A DNA stretch of 64,000 nucleotides, from assembly GCF_018918125.1 (NCBI RefSeq), contig NZ_JAHLQA010000003.1, positions 62,001-126,000 of the forward strand, read 5' to 3'. Source of the stretch: Blautia sp. MSJ-19 (GTDB lineage Bacteria; Bacillota; Clostridia; Lachnospirales; Lachnospiraceae). A program made the translations under genes and the position numbers. Below, piece after piece: positions 17,384 to 25,188 of this stretch. Below the pieces are notes generated by a model. The model was not told the origin of the DNA. It ran no database searches and saw nothing but the letters and a program-made list of their open reading frames with translations. Positions within the stretch are counted from its first letter, which is position 1; each line of letters starts with the position of its first letter.

Positions 17384-19918
17384 TTACTGTTTTTCCTTAT
17401 TCAGGCATGCAGCAATTATATCTACCATTTCCTGCGGATCCAGAGGTTTCGCAAGGTGTCCATTCATTCCAGCTTCCCTGCTTCGTTTTCTGTCTTCGTC
17501 AAAAGCATTTGCTGTCATGGCAATGATTGGAATCTCCCCTGCATCTGCCCTGTCCATTGCACGTATCTTTCTGCATGCAGAAAGTCCATCCAGTACTGGC
17601 ATCATGATGTCCATAAGGATCATATCAAAACTGCCTGTCGGTGCATTTTTAAATATCTCAACCGCTTCCTGGCCATTCCATGCCTTCGTGATAACAGTCT
17701 CTTTCTCTTCCAGAAGAAACTCTGCGATTTCCATATTCAGTTCATTGTCTTCAACCAGCAGTATCCTTGTCCCGGCAATAGATGTTTCCTGCCCTTCATT
17801 CTCCGGCTTCTCTTTTGTTTTCACAGCCTGCGCATCAATCTTAAGCGGAAGGTTGATGGTAAACGTTGTCCCCTTTCCTTCCTCACTGACCACATCAATT
17901 TCGCCATTCATCTTCTCGACCAGTTTTTTGACAATAGACAGTCCCAGTCCTGTACCTCCCAGAGTCGTACGTGCTCCGTTTTCTTCCTGGCTGAACGGTT
18001 CAAACATATGTGTCTGGAATTCTTTACTCATACCTTTTCCTGTATCTGCACACCGGAACTCAAACAATGCATACTCCTCGCCAGACGATACTTCCCTGCA
18101 GCTCAGGCTCAGACTTCCGTTTTCGCGATTGTATTTTACGGAGTTTCCCGCAATATTCAGGAGAATCTGTCTCAGATGAAGCGGACTGCCGATCAGATTC
18201 CAGTGCTGCCCCTCTTCCGGATGATACACAAACGTGATTCCGCGTTCTACAGCCTGCACTTCGATCAGTGAGGAAACTTCCCGCAGCATATCCCTCAGAT
18301 CAAATGATACCTGCTCAAGTTCGATTTCGCCCGATTCCATCTTGCTCATATCCAGCACATCATTAACCAGTTCAAACAAAAACATTGCAGCTCCCCGGAT
18401 TTTTTCACGGCACTCTTTCTGTTTTTCCATATCCTCCGGATAATAATCTCCAATGTTCAGCATTCCGATCACACCATTGATCGGTGTACGGATGTCATGA
18501 CTCATCCTTCGAAGGAATTCCGTCTTGGCCGCATTGGCACGTCTTGCCTCCTCTGCCGTCTCCAGTATCTGGTTCTGATATTCCAGTTCTCTTCGTTTCT
18601 GCTCATCAATATTCTGAACAACAAAAATTACCGATTCAATGCTTCCATCACTCAACACTCGTTTTGGCAGAACTGTCATCATATGCCATACACCGACTGT
18701 ATCCTGAAATGTATAGTTCAGAAATTCTTTTCCACACAATCTTTCCGGCAATGTATCCAGATCTGTGACCGCACGCATTCCGGTCTGATAATCTTTACCT
18801 ATACAATATTCTGTGATCGCATCCGTAATCTGCCGTGCCCCTTTGAAATGACGTGCGATCTTACTGATTTCCTCTGGTGCACGGATGATCTCAAATTTAT
18901 CTTTTTTCAGATCGATCACATAGTTTGTCACATAGATTCTGCTGATCGCATCAATGATATTGTGCTGATATTCAATATTGGCAAGCTGCCTCTTTTCCAG
19001 TTTCTGTCGTATAAAAAGTAATACAAACCAGGCTGCAAGATAAAATGCGGTAACATATGCCATGACCATTCCACGCTCAATGAATATTTCATTTTCCGGA
19101 ATGAACACATAAATATAATACTCTCCACATATGGCATCTTTTCCATAATATGTTTCTCCGGCGTCTGATATACGCACAAGTCTGTCTGTTTCCGGCTGTT
19201 CATGAATCCGCATAATATATGGAATCTCTGTAATTTCTTTTCCCTGCATGGATGGTTCGTTTGAACTGATAACATTTTCTCCATCCGAAAGGATTACCAT
19301 GCCATTTCGTTCTACTTTGTATCCGGTAAGAATGCTTCTGACATTATACTCATCATCCATGTCCATCTGTGTATATGCTTTGCTATAACAAATAATGATC
19401 TCATCCTGCTCCCGTGCCGCCACTGCGGTATAGTAATAGCTTTCTTTCGCCGTAACAATCTGATCCGATACCACCTTCTGTGGATATGTCAGTATCTTCT
19501 CCAGCTCCTGTTCCTGAAACGCAGCTTCCCAGATATTTTCATCTATCGTTTCCAGACAATTCTTTTGTTTTACCTTAAGATTCTCATCCAGTATCATAAT
19601 TCCGGTTATTCTCTGTTCTTCCAGATACTGTTGCAGCTCTCTGTCGCCAAACTTTCCATCTTTATTCAGACACCTTCGGAGTTCCGTTGCTTTTTCTATA
19701 AGATCTGTCTGTATCCGCAATCTGCTGCTGGTAAGGATATCCTCATACCGGATACATTGTTCCTTCATATACTCAATAATATCGACCACATCTGCGTTTG
19801 CCCGCTTCATTTCAATACCTGACTGTATTTCAAAGAATATTGTCAGAATAATGATTCCAGGAATCAGAAAGAGAAACAGCAATCTGGACGCTTTTGTTTG
19901 TTCCTTTTTTTCATTCAC
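17384..19918 (-). CDS. hybrid sensor histidine kinase / response regulator
   Basis: An 844-residue membrane sensor kinase. TM1 is at about 12-30, an extracytoplasmic sensor region at about 35-280, and TM2 near 285-305. A PAS-like region (about 320-440) follows. HisKA has FLRRMSHDIRTPINGVIG. The HATPase has ILLNIAGNSVKYN and GGTGLGLSIVKKLV. A C-terminal receiver (about 715-835) has LLVEDNELNMEIAE and phospho-acceptor Asp in MILMDIMMPVLDG. Its start overlaps the upstream binding-protein gene by 8 nt. The binding protein probably supplies ligand information to the extracytoplasmic domain. No separate output regulator is adjacent. Confidence 0.9.
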   Translation of the reverse strand: MNEKKEQTKASRLLFLFLIPGIIILTIFFEIQSGIEMKRANADVVDIIEYMKEQCIRYEDILTSSRLRIQTDLIEKATELRRCLNKDGKFGDRELQQYLEEQRITGIMILDENLKVKQKNCLETIDENIWEAAFQEQELEKILTYPQKVVSDQIVTAKESYYYTAVAAREQDEIIICYSKAYTQMDMDDEYNVRSILTGYKVERNGMVILSDGENVISSNEPSMQGKEITEIPYIMRIHEQPETDRLVRISDAGETYYGKDAICGEYYIYVFIPENEIFIERGMVMAYVTAFYLAAWFVLLFIRQKLEKRQLANIEYQHNIIDAISRIYVTNYVIDLKKDKFEIIRAPEEISKIARHFKGARQITDAITEYCIGKDYQTGMRAVTDLDTLPERLCGKEFLNYTFQDTVGVWHMMTVLPKRVLSDGSIESVIFVVQNIDEQKRRELEYQNQILETAEEARRANAAKTEFLRRMSHDIRTPINGVIGMLNIGDYYPEDMEKQKECREKIRGAAMFLFELVNDVLDMSKMESGEIELEQVSFDLRDMLREVSSLIEVQAVERGITFVYHPEEGQHWNLIGSPLHLRQILLNIAGNSVKYNRENGSLSLSCREVSSGEEYALFEFRCADTGKGMSKEFQTHMFEPFSQEENGARTTLGGTGLGLSIVKKLVEKMNGEIDVVSEEGKGTTFTINLPLKIDAQAVKTKEKPENEGQETSIAGTRILLVEDNELNMEIAEFLLEEKETVITKAWNGQEAVEIFKNAPTGSFDMILMDIMMPVLDGLSACRKIRAMDRADAGEIPIIAMTANAFDEDRKRSREAGMNGHLAKPLDPQEMVDIIAACLNKEKQ

Positions 19919-20723
19919 GGTCTTCGCCCTCCGCAGTTATCATACCTTTTGCCTGATATTTCTCCAGAATTTTATCTATCGTCCCATCCTGCCTCATTTC
20001 CTGAAGCGTTCTATTCAGTTTCTCTGTCAGTTCCGGATCTGTATCCTCTGAAAATGCCACTCCAAGACGTGAAGTCTCTAAACTTTCATCCAGGATTCTC
20101 AATTTCCCCGGATGTTTTTTCATATAGCTTTCCATATACATTCTGTCGCCTGTTGCTGCCTCTACATATTTCTGCCGCAATGCAGTCAGACACTCTTTCA
20201 TATCCTGAAAGCTGTAAACAGCTTCCACCTGAATCTCCGGAAAAAGTTTTTCCTGTAACAAGATACTTTCCGATCTTGTATTGACAAGCGTTGCTATTTT
20301 TCTTTCATCCAGATCGTCCAGTTTCATGATCGTACTGTCATCATTTACTACCACAACTTCTTTACTGTACAGATATGGATCTGACCAGAGATATTTGTCT
20401 TCTTTTCCATTCATGGAGTATGCATCCCAGATACAGTCGATCACACCTTCATCCAGATAATCATCTTTCTCCGTCCATTTCATCACAAGATGAGTCGGTG
20501 AATACCCCATGCGATTAAAAGCCTCTTCTGCCAGATCTGCATCGATTCCTACCAGATTTCCATTTTTATCAAAATAGTTATATGGTTCATATTCATCACA
20601 GCCTATTACGATTTCTGTCAATTCTTCATTCTTTTCATCGGACGCTCCCACATTTCGGGTGCTTCCCACCAGCAAAGCAATTCCCAGGCAAAGCAGGCAG
20701 AAATCTTTTATATATTTTTTCAT
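19911..20723 (-). CDS. transporter-type substrate-binding protein paired with the hybrid kinase
   Basis: About 270 residues. An N-terminal signal segment (KYIKDFCLLCLGIALLVG) precedes a PBP2/SBP_bac_3 fold: EIVIGCDEYEPYNYFDKNG, GIDADLAEEAFNRMGY and VDCIWDAYS-like segments. Start ATG 20723 is preferred over 20735, because GGGGGAAGG fits an RBS for it. No ABC permease or ATPase is nearby; the only partner is the overlapping kinase gene. It resembles the binding-protein sensor modules of EvgS/BvgS-type systems, here as a separate polypeptide. Ligand (polar amino acid type) unknown. Confidence 0.85.
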   Translation of the reverse strand: MKKYIKDFCLLCLGIALLVGSTRNVGASDEKNEELTEIVIGCDEYEPYNYFDKNGNLVGIDADLAEEAFNRMGYSPTHLVMKWTEKDDYLDEGVIDCIWDAYSMNGKEDKYLWSDPYLYSKEVVVVNDDSTIMKLDDLDERKIATLVNTRSESILLQEKLFPEIQVEAVYSFQDMKECLTALRQKYVEAATGDRMYMESYMKKHPGKLRILDESLETSRLGVAFSEDTDPELTEKLNRTLQEMRQDGTIDKILEKYQAKGMITAEGEDRE

Positions 20724-20777
20724 ACCTTCCCCCATAAAATGTATTATGTCAAGTATACTCCATCGGTTCAGATTATG

Positions 20778-21413
20778 TCAATTTATACGGATCTGCTTTC
20801 CATTTTTCTCTATGATTCCTTCGGCTTCGAGGTTCTTAAGTTCTCTCGTCATGGCACTGCGGTCGACACTTAAATACTGTGCCAGTGCGGTATAGGACAT
20901 CGGAAGTGTGAGGTCTCTGCTGTGTTTTTCTGCGGAAAGTGTATTGAGATAAGTCATCAGTTTCTTACGTGTGCTGGATCTGGAAAGCATATAGATCCGC
21001 TCATTCTGCTGCCGGGACTGGATCGCGGTGAGCTGCAGCAGATTGCTGACCATCTGGCTGTGATGATGGCATGCCTGGTCGCAGCGTTTGATCACATGCT
21101 CGTAGTCGATAAACATGATCCTGGTCTCCTGTGCCGCACGGACATAATAATGCTGTGAATCGGTCGGAAGCAAAAACGGCTCGCCAAAAACAGCATCTTT
21201 ATTGAGTTCGTCGATCATGTACTCATTTCCCTCGGTGTCACAGCAGTAAAGTATCGCCCTGCCATAAAGGATCAGTCCGATCTTTTTCATGGAGTTTGAA
21301 TATTCCATGATGGTTTCTCCATTTCGGAATGTCATTTCCCTTGCATGAAAACAGACACGCATTCTCTCCTGTTCTTCGGGCAGAATATCTGTAAAAAGTG
21401 TGATGTGATCCAT
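20778..21413 (-). CDS. Crp/Fnr-family transcriptional regulator
   Basis: A 211-residue regulator with cyclic-nucleotide-binding-like barrel (about 10-125; FGEPFLLPT, GLILYGRAILY) and a C-terminal winged HTH (LPMSYTALAQYLSVDRSAMTRELKNLEAEG). Start 21413 has GAGGGGGAAAAT just upstream. It is divergent from the flavodiiron protein gene, and the intergenic region has a TTAAC-AAA-GTTAA dyad. Control of the O2/NO-reducing protein by this regulator is a reasonable inference. No FNR-like cysteine cluster is evident. Confidence 0.88.
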   Translation of the reverse strand: MDHITLFTDILPEEQERMRVCFHAREMTFRNGETIMEYSNSMKKIGLILYGRAILYCCDTEGNEYMIDELNKDAVFGEPFLLPTDSQHYYVRAAQETRIMFIDYEHVIKRCDQACHHHSQMVSNLLQLTAIQSRQQNERIYMLSRSSTRKKLMTYLNTLSAEKHSRDLTLPMSYTALAQYLSVDRSAMTRELKNLEAEGIIEKNGKQIRIN

Positions 21414-21527
21414 ATTTTCCCCCTCATCTCTTTCCATTGTTTTCCATTATTATAGCACGATTTTTCTCAATTAAGAGCATTTTTGTGACTTTTGCAACAG
21501 AATTCCTCTCGATATTCTGTTATACTT

Positions 21528-21540
21528 TTAACAAAGTTAA
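21528..21540. promoter_or_regulatory. short dyad near the flavodiiron gene start of transcription
   Basis: TTAAC and GTTAA separated by AAA, immediately after a TATACT sequence (21521-21526) that may be the -10 box. A regulator bound here would cover the transcription start. Which protein binds is inferred only. Confidence 0.45.
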
Positions 21541-21592
21541 GGATACAAAAACGTTTTACATAAAACTCATAACAAATTGGAGGGTACGAAAT

Positions 21593-23383
21593 ATGAAGAT
21601 TACGGATACTATCAGATACGCAGGTGTAAATGACCATCAGGTTGACCTTTTTGAAGGACAGTATAAGGTTCCGAACGGAATGTCCTACAACTCTTACGTG
21701 ATCCTGGATGACAAGATCGCGGTTATGGATACCGTAGATGCCAACTTCACACATGAATGGCTGGACAATATCCAGCAGATCCTCGACGGACGCAGACCGG
21801 ATTACCTGATCGTTCAGCATATGGAGCCGGACCATGCGGCAAACATTGCAAACTTCCTCAAAGTTTATCCGGACACCACGGTTGTTTCCAACAAAAAAGC
21901 ATTCAACATGATCCAGAACTTCTTTGATCTCGACCTCGAGGGACACAAGATCGAAGTAGAAAACGGCGGTACACTTTCTCTCGGATTCCATCAGCTTACT
22001 TTTGTCTTTGCTCCGATGGTGCACTGGCCGGAAGTTATGGTGACTTATGACAGCACAGAAAAGGTTCTGTTTTCCGCAGACGGTTTCGGCAAATTCGGTG
22101 CTCTCGATGTAGAGGAGCCGTGGGATGACGAAGCAAGACGCTATTTCATCGGTATCGTAGGAAAATACGGCAAACAGGTTCAGGCGCTTCTCAAGGTTGC
22201 CGCAACACTTGACATCCAGAAGATCTGCCCGCTTCATGGCCCTGTACTTACCGAAAATCTTGGTCATTATATCGGACTTTATGACACCTGGTCTTCCTAC
22301 ACACCGGAAACAGACGGAATCGTGATCGCCTACACTTCTGTGTATGGTCACACCAGAGACGCTGTATATCTTCTTGCAGAAAAACTCAAATCCAAAGGAT
22401 GTCCGCGGGTTCTTGTCTATGACCTTGCAAGAGATGATATGTCTCAGGCTCTCAGCGACGCTTTCCGTTATTCCAAACTGGTCCTTGCAACCACCACTTA
22501 CAATGCAAGTATCTATCCGTTCATGAATGACTTTATCACCAGACTGGTAGAGCATAATTTCCAGAACCGCACGGTAGGAATCATCGAAAACGGTTCCTGG
22601 GCTCCTCTGGCAGCCAAAGTGATGAAAGAAATGATGGCTCCGTGCAAAAAGATCGACTGGTTAAAGAACAACGTCCACATCTGGTCCGCTGTGAAAGAAG
22701 AAAACCGAAAAGAGATCGAGGCAATGACTGATGAACTCTGCAAAGAATATATCGCCAAAAATGATACTCTTGCAAATAAGAATGATATGTCCGCACTTTT
22801 CCGTATCGGATATGGTCTCTATGTTGTGACCTCCAACGATGGAAAACGTGACAACGGACTGATCGTAAATACCGTTACTCAGCTGACCGATAATCCGTAC
22901 CGTGTAGCAGTCAACATCAACAAGGCCAACTACTCTCACCATGTGATCCAGCAGACTGGTGTCCTGAATGTAAACTGCCTGTCCGTTGAAGCACCATTCT
23001 CTGTTTTTGAAAGATTCGGTTTCCAGTCCGGCAGAACTGCTGACAAATTCGCAGGCCAGAAAGTCAACCGTTCCGGCAACGGACTTGTATTCCTGGACAA
23101 ATACATCAACGCATTCATGTCCCTCAAGGTAGAGCAGTATGTTGACCTCGGAACCCACGGCATGTTTATCTGCAGTGTCACCGAAGCCCGCGTCATGAGC
23201 GACCAGGAGACCATGACCTACACCTACTACCAGAACAACGTCAAACCGAAACCACAGACCGAAGGAAAGAAAGGCTTTGTCTGCAAAGTCTGCGGCTACA
23301 TCTACGAAGGCGACGAACTCCCAGAAGACATCATCTGCCCGCTGTGCAAACACGGCGCCGTAGATTTCGAGCCGATCCAGTAA
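21593..23383 (+). CDS. flavodiiron protein fused to flavin reductase and rubredoxin domains
   Basis: A 596-residue enzyme that reduces O2 to water and/or NO to N2O. A metallo-beta-lactamase-like diiron domain (about 1-245) carries HMEPDHAAN and a later HGP loop. A flavodoxin domain (about 250-395) has IAYTSVYGHTRDA. A flavin-reductase-like domain (about 405-545) has GLIVNTVTQLT. A C-terminal rubredoxin (about 553-596) has CKVCGYIYEGD and CPLC. The single chain therefore holds most of an electron path from reduced flavin or NAD(P)H to the diiron site. The start at 21593 follows TTGGAGGG; the frame opens 52 codons earlier without homology. Confidence 0.93.
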   Translation: MKITDTIRYAGVNDHQVDLFEGQYKVPNGMSYNSYVILDDKIAVMDTVDANFTHEWLDNIQQILDGRRPDYLIVQHMEPDHAANIANFLKVYPDTTVVSNKKAFNMIQNFFDLDLEGHKIEVENGGTLSLGFHQLTFVFAPMVHWPEVMVTYDSTEKVLFSADGFGKFGALDVEEPWDDEARRYFIGIVGKYGKQVQALLKVAATLDIQKICPLHGPVLTENLGHYIGLYDTWSSYTPETDGIVIAYTSVYGHTRDAVYLLAEKLKSKGCPRVLVYDLARDDMSQALSDAFRYSKLVLATTTYNASIYPFMNDFITRLVEHNFQNRTVGIIENGSWAPLAAKVMKEMMAPCKKIDWLKNNVHIWSAVKEENRKEIEAMTDELCKEYIAKNDTLANKNDMSALFRIGYGLYVVTSNDGKRDNGLIVNTVTQLTDNPYRVAVNINKANYSHHVIQQTGVLNVNCLSVEAPFSVFERFGFQSGRTADKFAGQKVNRSGNGLVFLDKYINAFMSLKVEQYVDLGTHGMFICSVTEARVMSDQETMTYTYYQNNVKPKPQTEGKKGFVCKVCGYIYEGDELPEDIICPLCKHGAVDFEPIQ

Positions 23384-23436
23384 ATGCCCCCGCGCCAGAT
23401 CATCGCGATCTGCCAAATCATTCAATCCATAAATAA

Positions 23437-23489
23437 AACCGCTGCCAGAAACAGATAGGATCATCTGCCTGGCGGCGGTTCTGATTTTA
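23437..23489. terminator. terminator shared by the flavodiiron and toxN genes
   Basis: AACCGCTGCCAG pairs with CTGGCGGCGGTT (one G-U pair) around a 20-nt loop, followed by a T-rich stretch. It lies between two convergent genes. Confidence 0.8.
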
Positions 23490-23503
23490 TTTTCTAATTC
23501 TCG

Positions 23504-24010
23504 CTACCTGATTTCAAACTGATCTAAAGCATTTTCCAATTTTTTAAAATCACAACATGTCTTTTTCAAAAAATTAAAATTATGTGATTCTATATCATAT
23601 CTCTGTTTAAAGATATTTTCTGCTTTTTTCTTAATAGTCTCCCAGTTCTTTCTTAAATATCGAATCTCATTAGATTCATATGTATCCGTTTCCGGATCAA
23701 TTTCCAATGCCGTAATAATCTGTTCATTAACCGGAATCATATTATTATAAAGAAGGTTTGAAATTTCTTTTCCAGAAGTCTCTGTCACAAATGTGGTTAT
23801 AAGAGAGCTTCTCTTATTTTTCCCTGCACTTTTCCTTTCTTCTGTTGTCTGAGATGTAAGCGGAATAATATATTTCCTGCCTCCTACCATTGTAACAATT
23901 CCTGCAAATGGTCTGTTATTAAATTTGACACTTACTCTATAATCTTCTTTATGTAGATATTTTAAATACTCTTTGTCTACATAATAAAGAATCGGACTTT
24001 CATTTTCCAT
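23504..24010 (-). CDS. toxN: ToxN/AbiQ-family type III toxin (endoribonuclease)
   Basis: A 168-residue protein. Segments LYYVDKEYLKYLHKEDYRV, RPFAGIV..VGGRKYIIPLTS and NMIPVNEQIITAL match the compact ToxN/AbiQ fold. Members cut RNA, including their own antitoxin RNA precursor, and are held inactive in a protein-RNA complex. Start 24010 follows AAGGAGAAAT; an in-frame extension upstream falls in the terminator and is not real. Immediately upstream are a terminator and three 34-nt direct repeats, the standard toxI-terminator-toxN arrangement. The Lys/Ser active-site residues were not assigned individually. Likely an abortive-infection or addiction module. Confidence 0.9.
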   Translation of the reverse strand: MENESPILYYVDKEYLKYLHKEDYRVSVKFNNRPFAGIVTMVGGRKYIIPLTSQTTEERKSAGKNKRSSLITTFVTETSGKEISNLLYNNMIPVNEQIITALEIDPETDTYESNEIRYLRKNWETIKKKAENIFKQRYDIESHNFNFLKKTCCDFKKLENALDQFEIR

Positions 24011-24020
24011 ATTTCTCCTT

Positions 24021-24054
24021 CGAAAAAAGCTGCTTGCATTAAACAAACAGCTTT
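24021..24054 (-). terminator. intra-operon terminator between toxI RNA and toxN
   Basis: Reading the minus strand, AAAGCTGTTTG, a 7-nt loop, CAAGCAGCTTT, then TTT. The 11-bp stem has one G-U pair. In type III systems this terminator lets antitoxin RNA be made in excess over toxin mRNA. Confidence 0.88.
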
Positions 24055-24055
24055 C

Positions 24056-24166
24056 CGTCCACTAAAGCAGGACCTCTCTCATTTTGAATCGTCCACTGTA
24101 GCAGGACCTCTCTCATTTTGAATCGTCCACTAAAGCAGGACCTCTCTCAAAACAAGTTTCCTTGTT
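24056..24166 (-). ncRNA. toxI: ToxI-type antitoxin RNA with three 34-nt tandem repeats
   Basis: Unit boundaries at 24056, 24090 and 24124 give two full units and one of about 25 nt before divergence (about 2.8 repeats). Units differ only at CACTAAAG versus CACTGTAG. On the minus strand each unit contains GAGAGAGGTCCTGCT followed by AGTGGACG. The repeats are directly upstream of toxN's terminator. Ahead of the repeats is a small hairpin (24151-24166, AACAAG-GAAA-CTTGTT) that could cap the 5' end. AbiQ and ToxIN antitoxins have the same style of 34-36 nt repeats, each folding as a pseudoknot that binds one toxin. Confidence 0.88.
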
Positions 24167-24173
24167 TATTTAC

Positions 24174-24279
24174 ATTATATGTTGTATCTCAAAAATCAAT
24201 ACAACTTCAAAAAAGTGTATTCAACATACTTACTCTTTTTCTGTTCTTTAATTTTACTCTAGCGGTGTGCTGATGTCAA
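24174..24279 (-). promoter_or_regulatory. two candidate promoters for toxI-toxN
   Basis: Distal: TTGACA (24274-24279), 17-nt spacer, TAAAAT (24251-24256), near consensus. Proximal: TATAAT at 24174-24179 with a poor -35, placing a start just before the 5' hairpin. The distal promoter belongs to a sequence module also found at 61581-61609 and, degraded, at 57254-57283. Confidence 0.65.
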
Positions 24280-24400
24280 CAATATTTCTACGAACTCTTA
24301 TACAAATTTAGGAATATTTATTCTACCCACATTCTACTCTTTCTACTCATTCTAATCAAGTTTTGAATAGAATAGGTAGAATAAGGAGATTTTATGGATT
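24280..24400. other. spacer between phnX and toxI with TTCTAC repeats
   Basis: A stretch at about 24320-24360 contains several ATTCTAC/TTTCTAC units at about 11-nt steps, with a facing TAGAATAGGTAGAAT. This could form a hairpin ending the phn transcript; no clear U tract is seen. Confidence 0.35.
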
Positions 24401-25168
24401 TTACAATAAATTTATCAGTTCCTTCATATTCAGGATCACTTCATCTGCGCCTGCTTCGATGAATTTTTCTTTTACTGCCTGGATCTTTGCCTGTTTTTCG
24501 TCGGCATTTAATGCTTCGTACTCTTCCTGGGTGAGACCCATTTCGGAGCTTCCTTCGATCACGCCTACGGTATAAACACCGGCATTTTTGCCTTCTTTGA
24601 TGTCTGATACGGTGTCACCGACTTTCATCACTTCTCTGACATCCTGGATCTTTAATGCTTCCATATTTCTGAAGATCATATATGGGTACGGACGTCCCAC
24701 ATTTCCTGTGGAGTCCGGGCTGAACCATGCGTCCGGCTCGTATCCGTTTTCTTTTGCTTTGGCGGTCACGATCGCCATCATCTTGTCGGTATAACCGGTT
24801 GTGGAACCGATCTTGATATCTTTCTTTCTCAGTTCCTCTATCGTTTCCAGAACATATGGCTTTACTTCTGCAAACTGGTCAAGAATGCTCAGAAGCTTTT
24901 CCTCAAACAGTGAGTAAAGTTTTTCTACGTCATCTTCTGTCCAGTCAGCTCCGTATTTTTCTTTCCAGAGGCCGGAGATTCTCTCCATCTGGAGCATGGT
25001 GCGGATGTGGTCACGCTTCAGCATTCCCATCGGTTTTCTTACTTCTTCCATGGTCGGCTCGATCCCGAAATGACGGAACACTTCTACAAATGCCTGCACC
25101 GGTGCGAAGCATCCATAGTCTACCGTTGTGCCTGCCCAGTCAAAAATTACTGCTTTATATGTACTCAT
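24401..25168 (-). CDS. phnX: phosphonoacetaldehyde hydrolase
   Basis: A 255-residue HAD-superfamily enzyme that splits phosphonoacetaldehyde into acetaldehyde and phosphate. Motif I is VIFDWAGTTVDYG, where the first Asp is the nucleophile and the DWAGT form is specific for PhnX. The Schiff-base lysine lies in the cap domain near GMLKRDH. Motif II (GSTTGYT) and motif III (KVGDTVSDIKEGKNAG) are present. RBS GAGGAAGAG. It is the last gene of the phosphonate operon, 20 nt after phnW, whose product makes its substrate. Confidence 0.95.
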   Translation of the reverse strand: MSTYKAVIFDWAGTTVDYGCFAPVQAFVEVFRHFGIEPTMEEVRKPMGMLKRDHIRTMLQMERISGLWKEKYGADWTEDDVEKLYSLFEEKLLSILDQFAEVKPYVLETIEELRKKDIKIGSTTGYTDKMMAIVTAKAKENGYEPDAWFSPDSTGNVGRPYPYMIFRNMEALKIQDVREVMKVGDTVSDIKEGKNAGVYTVGVIEGSSEMGLTQEEYEALNADEKQAKIQAVKEKFIEAGADEVILNMKELINLL

Positions 25169-25188
25169 TTGCTCTTCCTCGCTTGCTC

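Noticed and set aside
21467-22555. Long antisense frame (362 codons) within the flavodiiron gene
   Set aside because: Mirror of the coding strand; no homology, no RBS, and fully covered by a strongly supported gene. The same holds for 22661-23464.
24010-24046. 12-residue N-terminal extension of ToxN
   Set aside because: It would be encoded inside the terminator; the RBS AAGGAG fits the ATG at 24010.
24056-24150. CRISPR-like repeats
   Set aside because: The 34-nt units are tandem with no spacers and adjoin a ToxN-type gene, so they are antitoxin RNA repeats.
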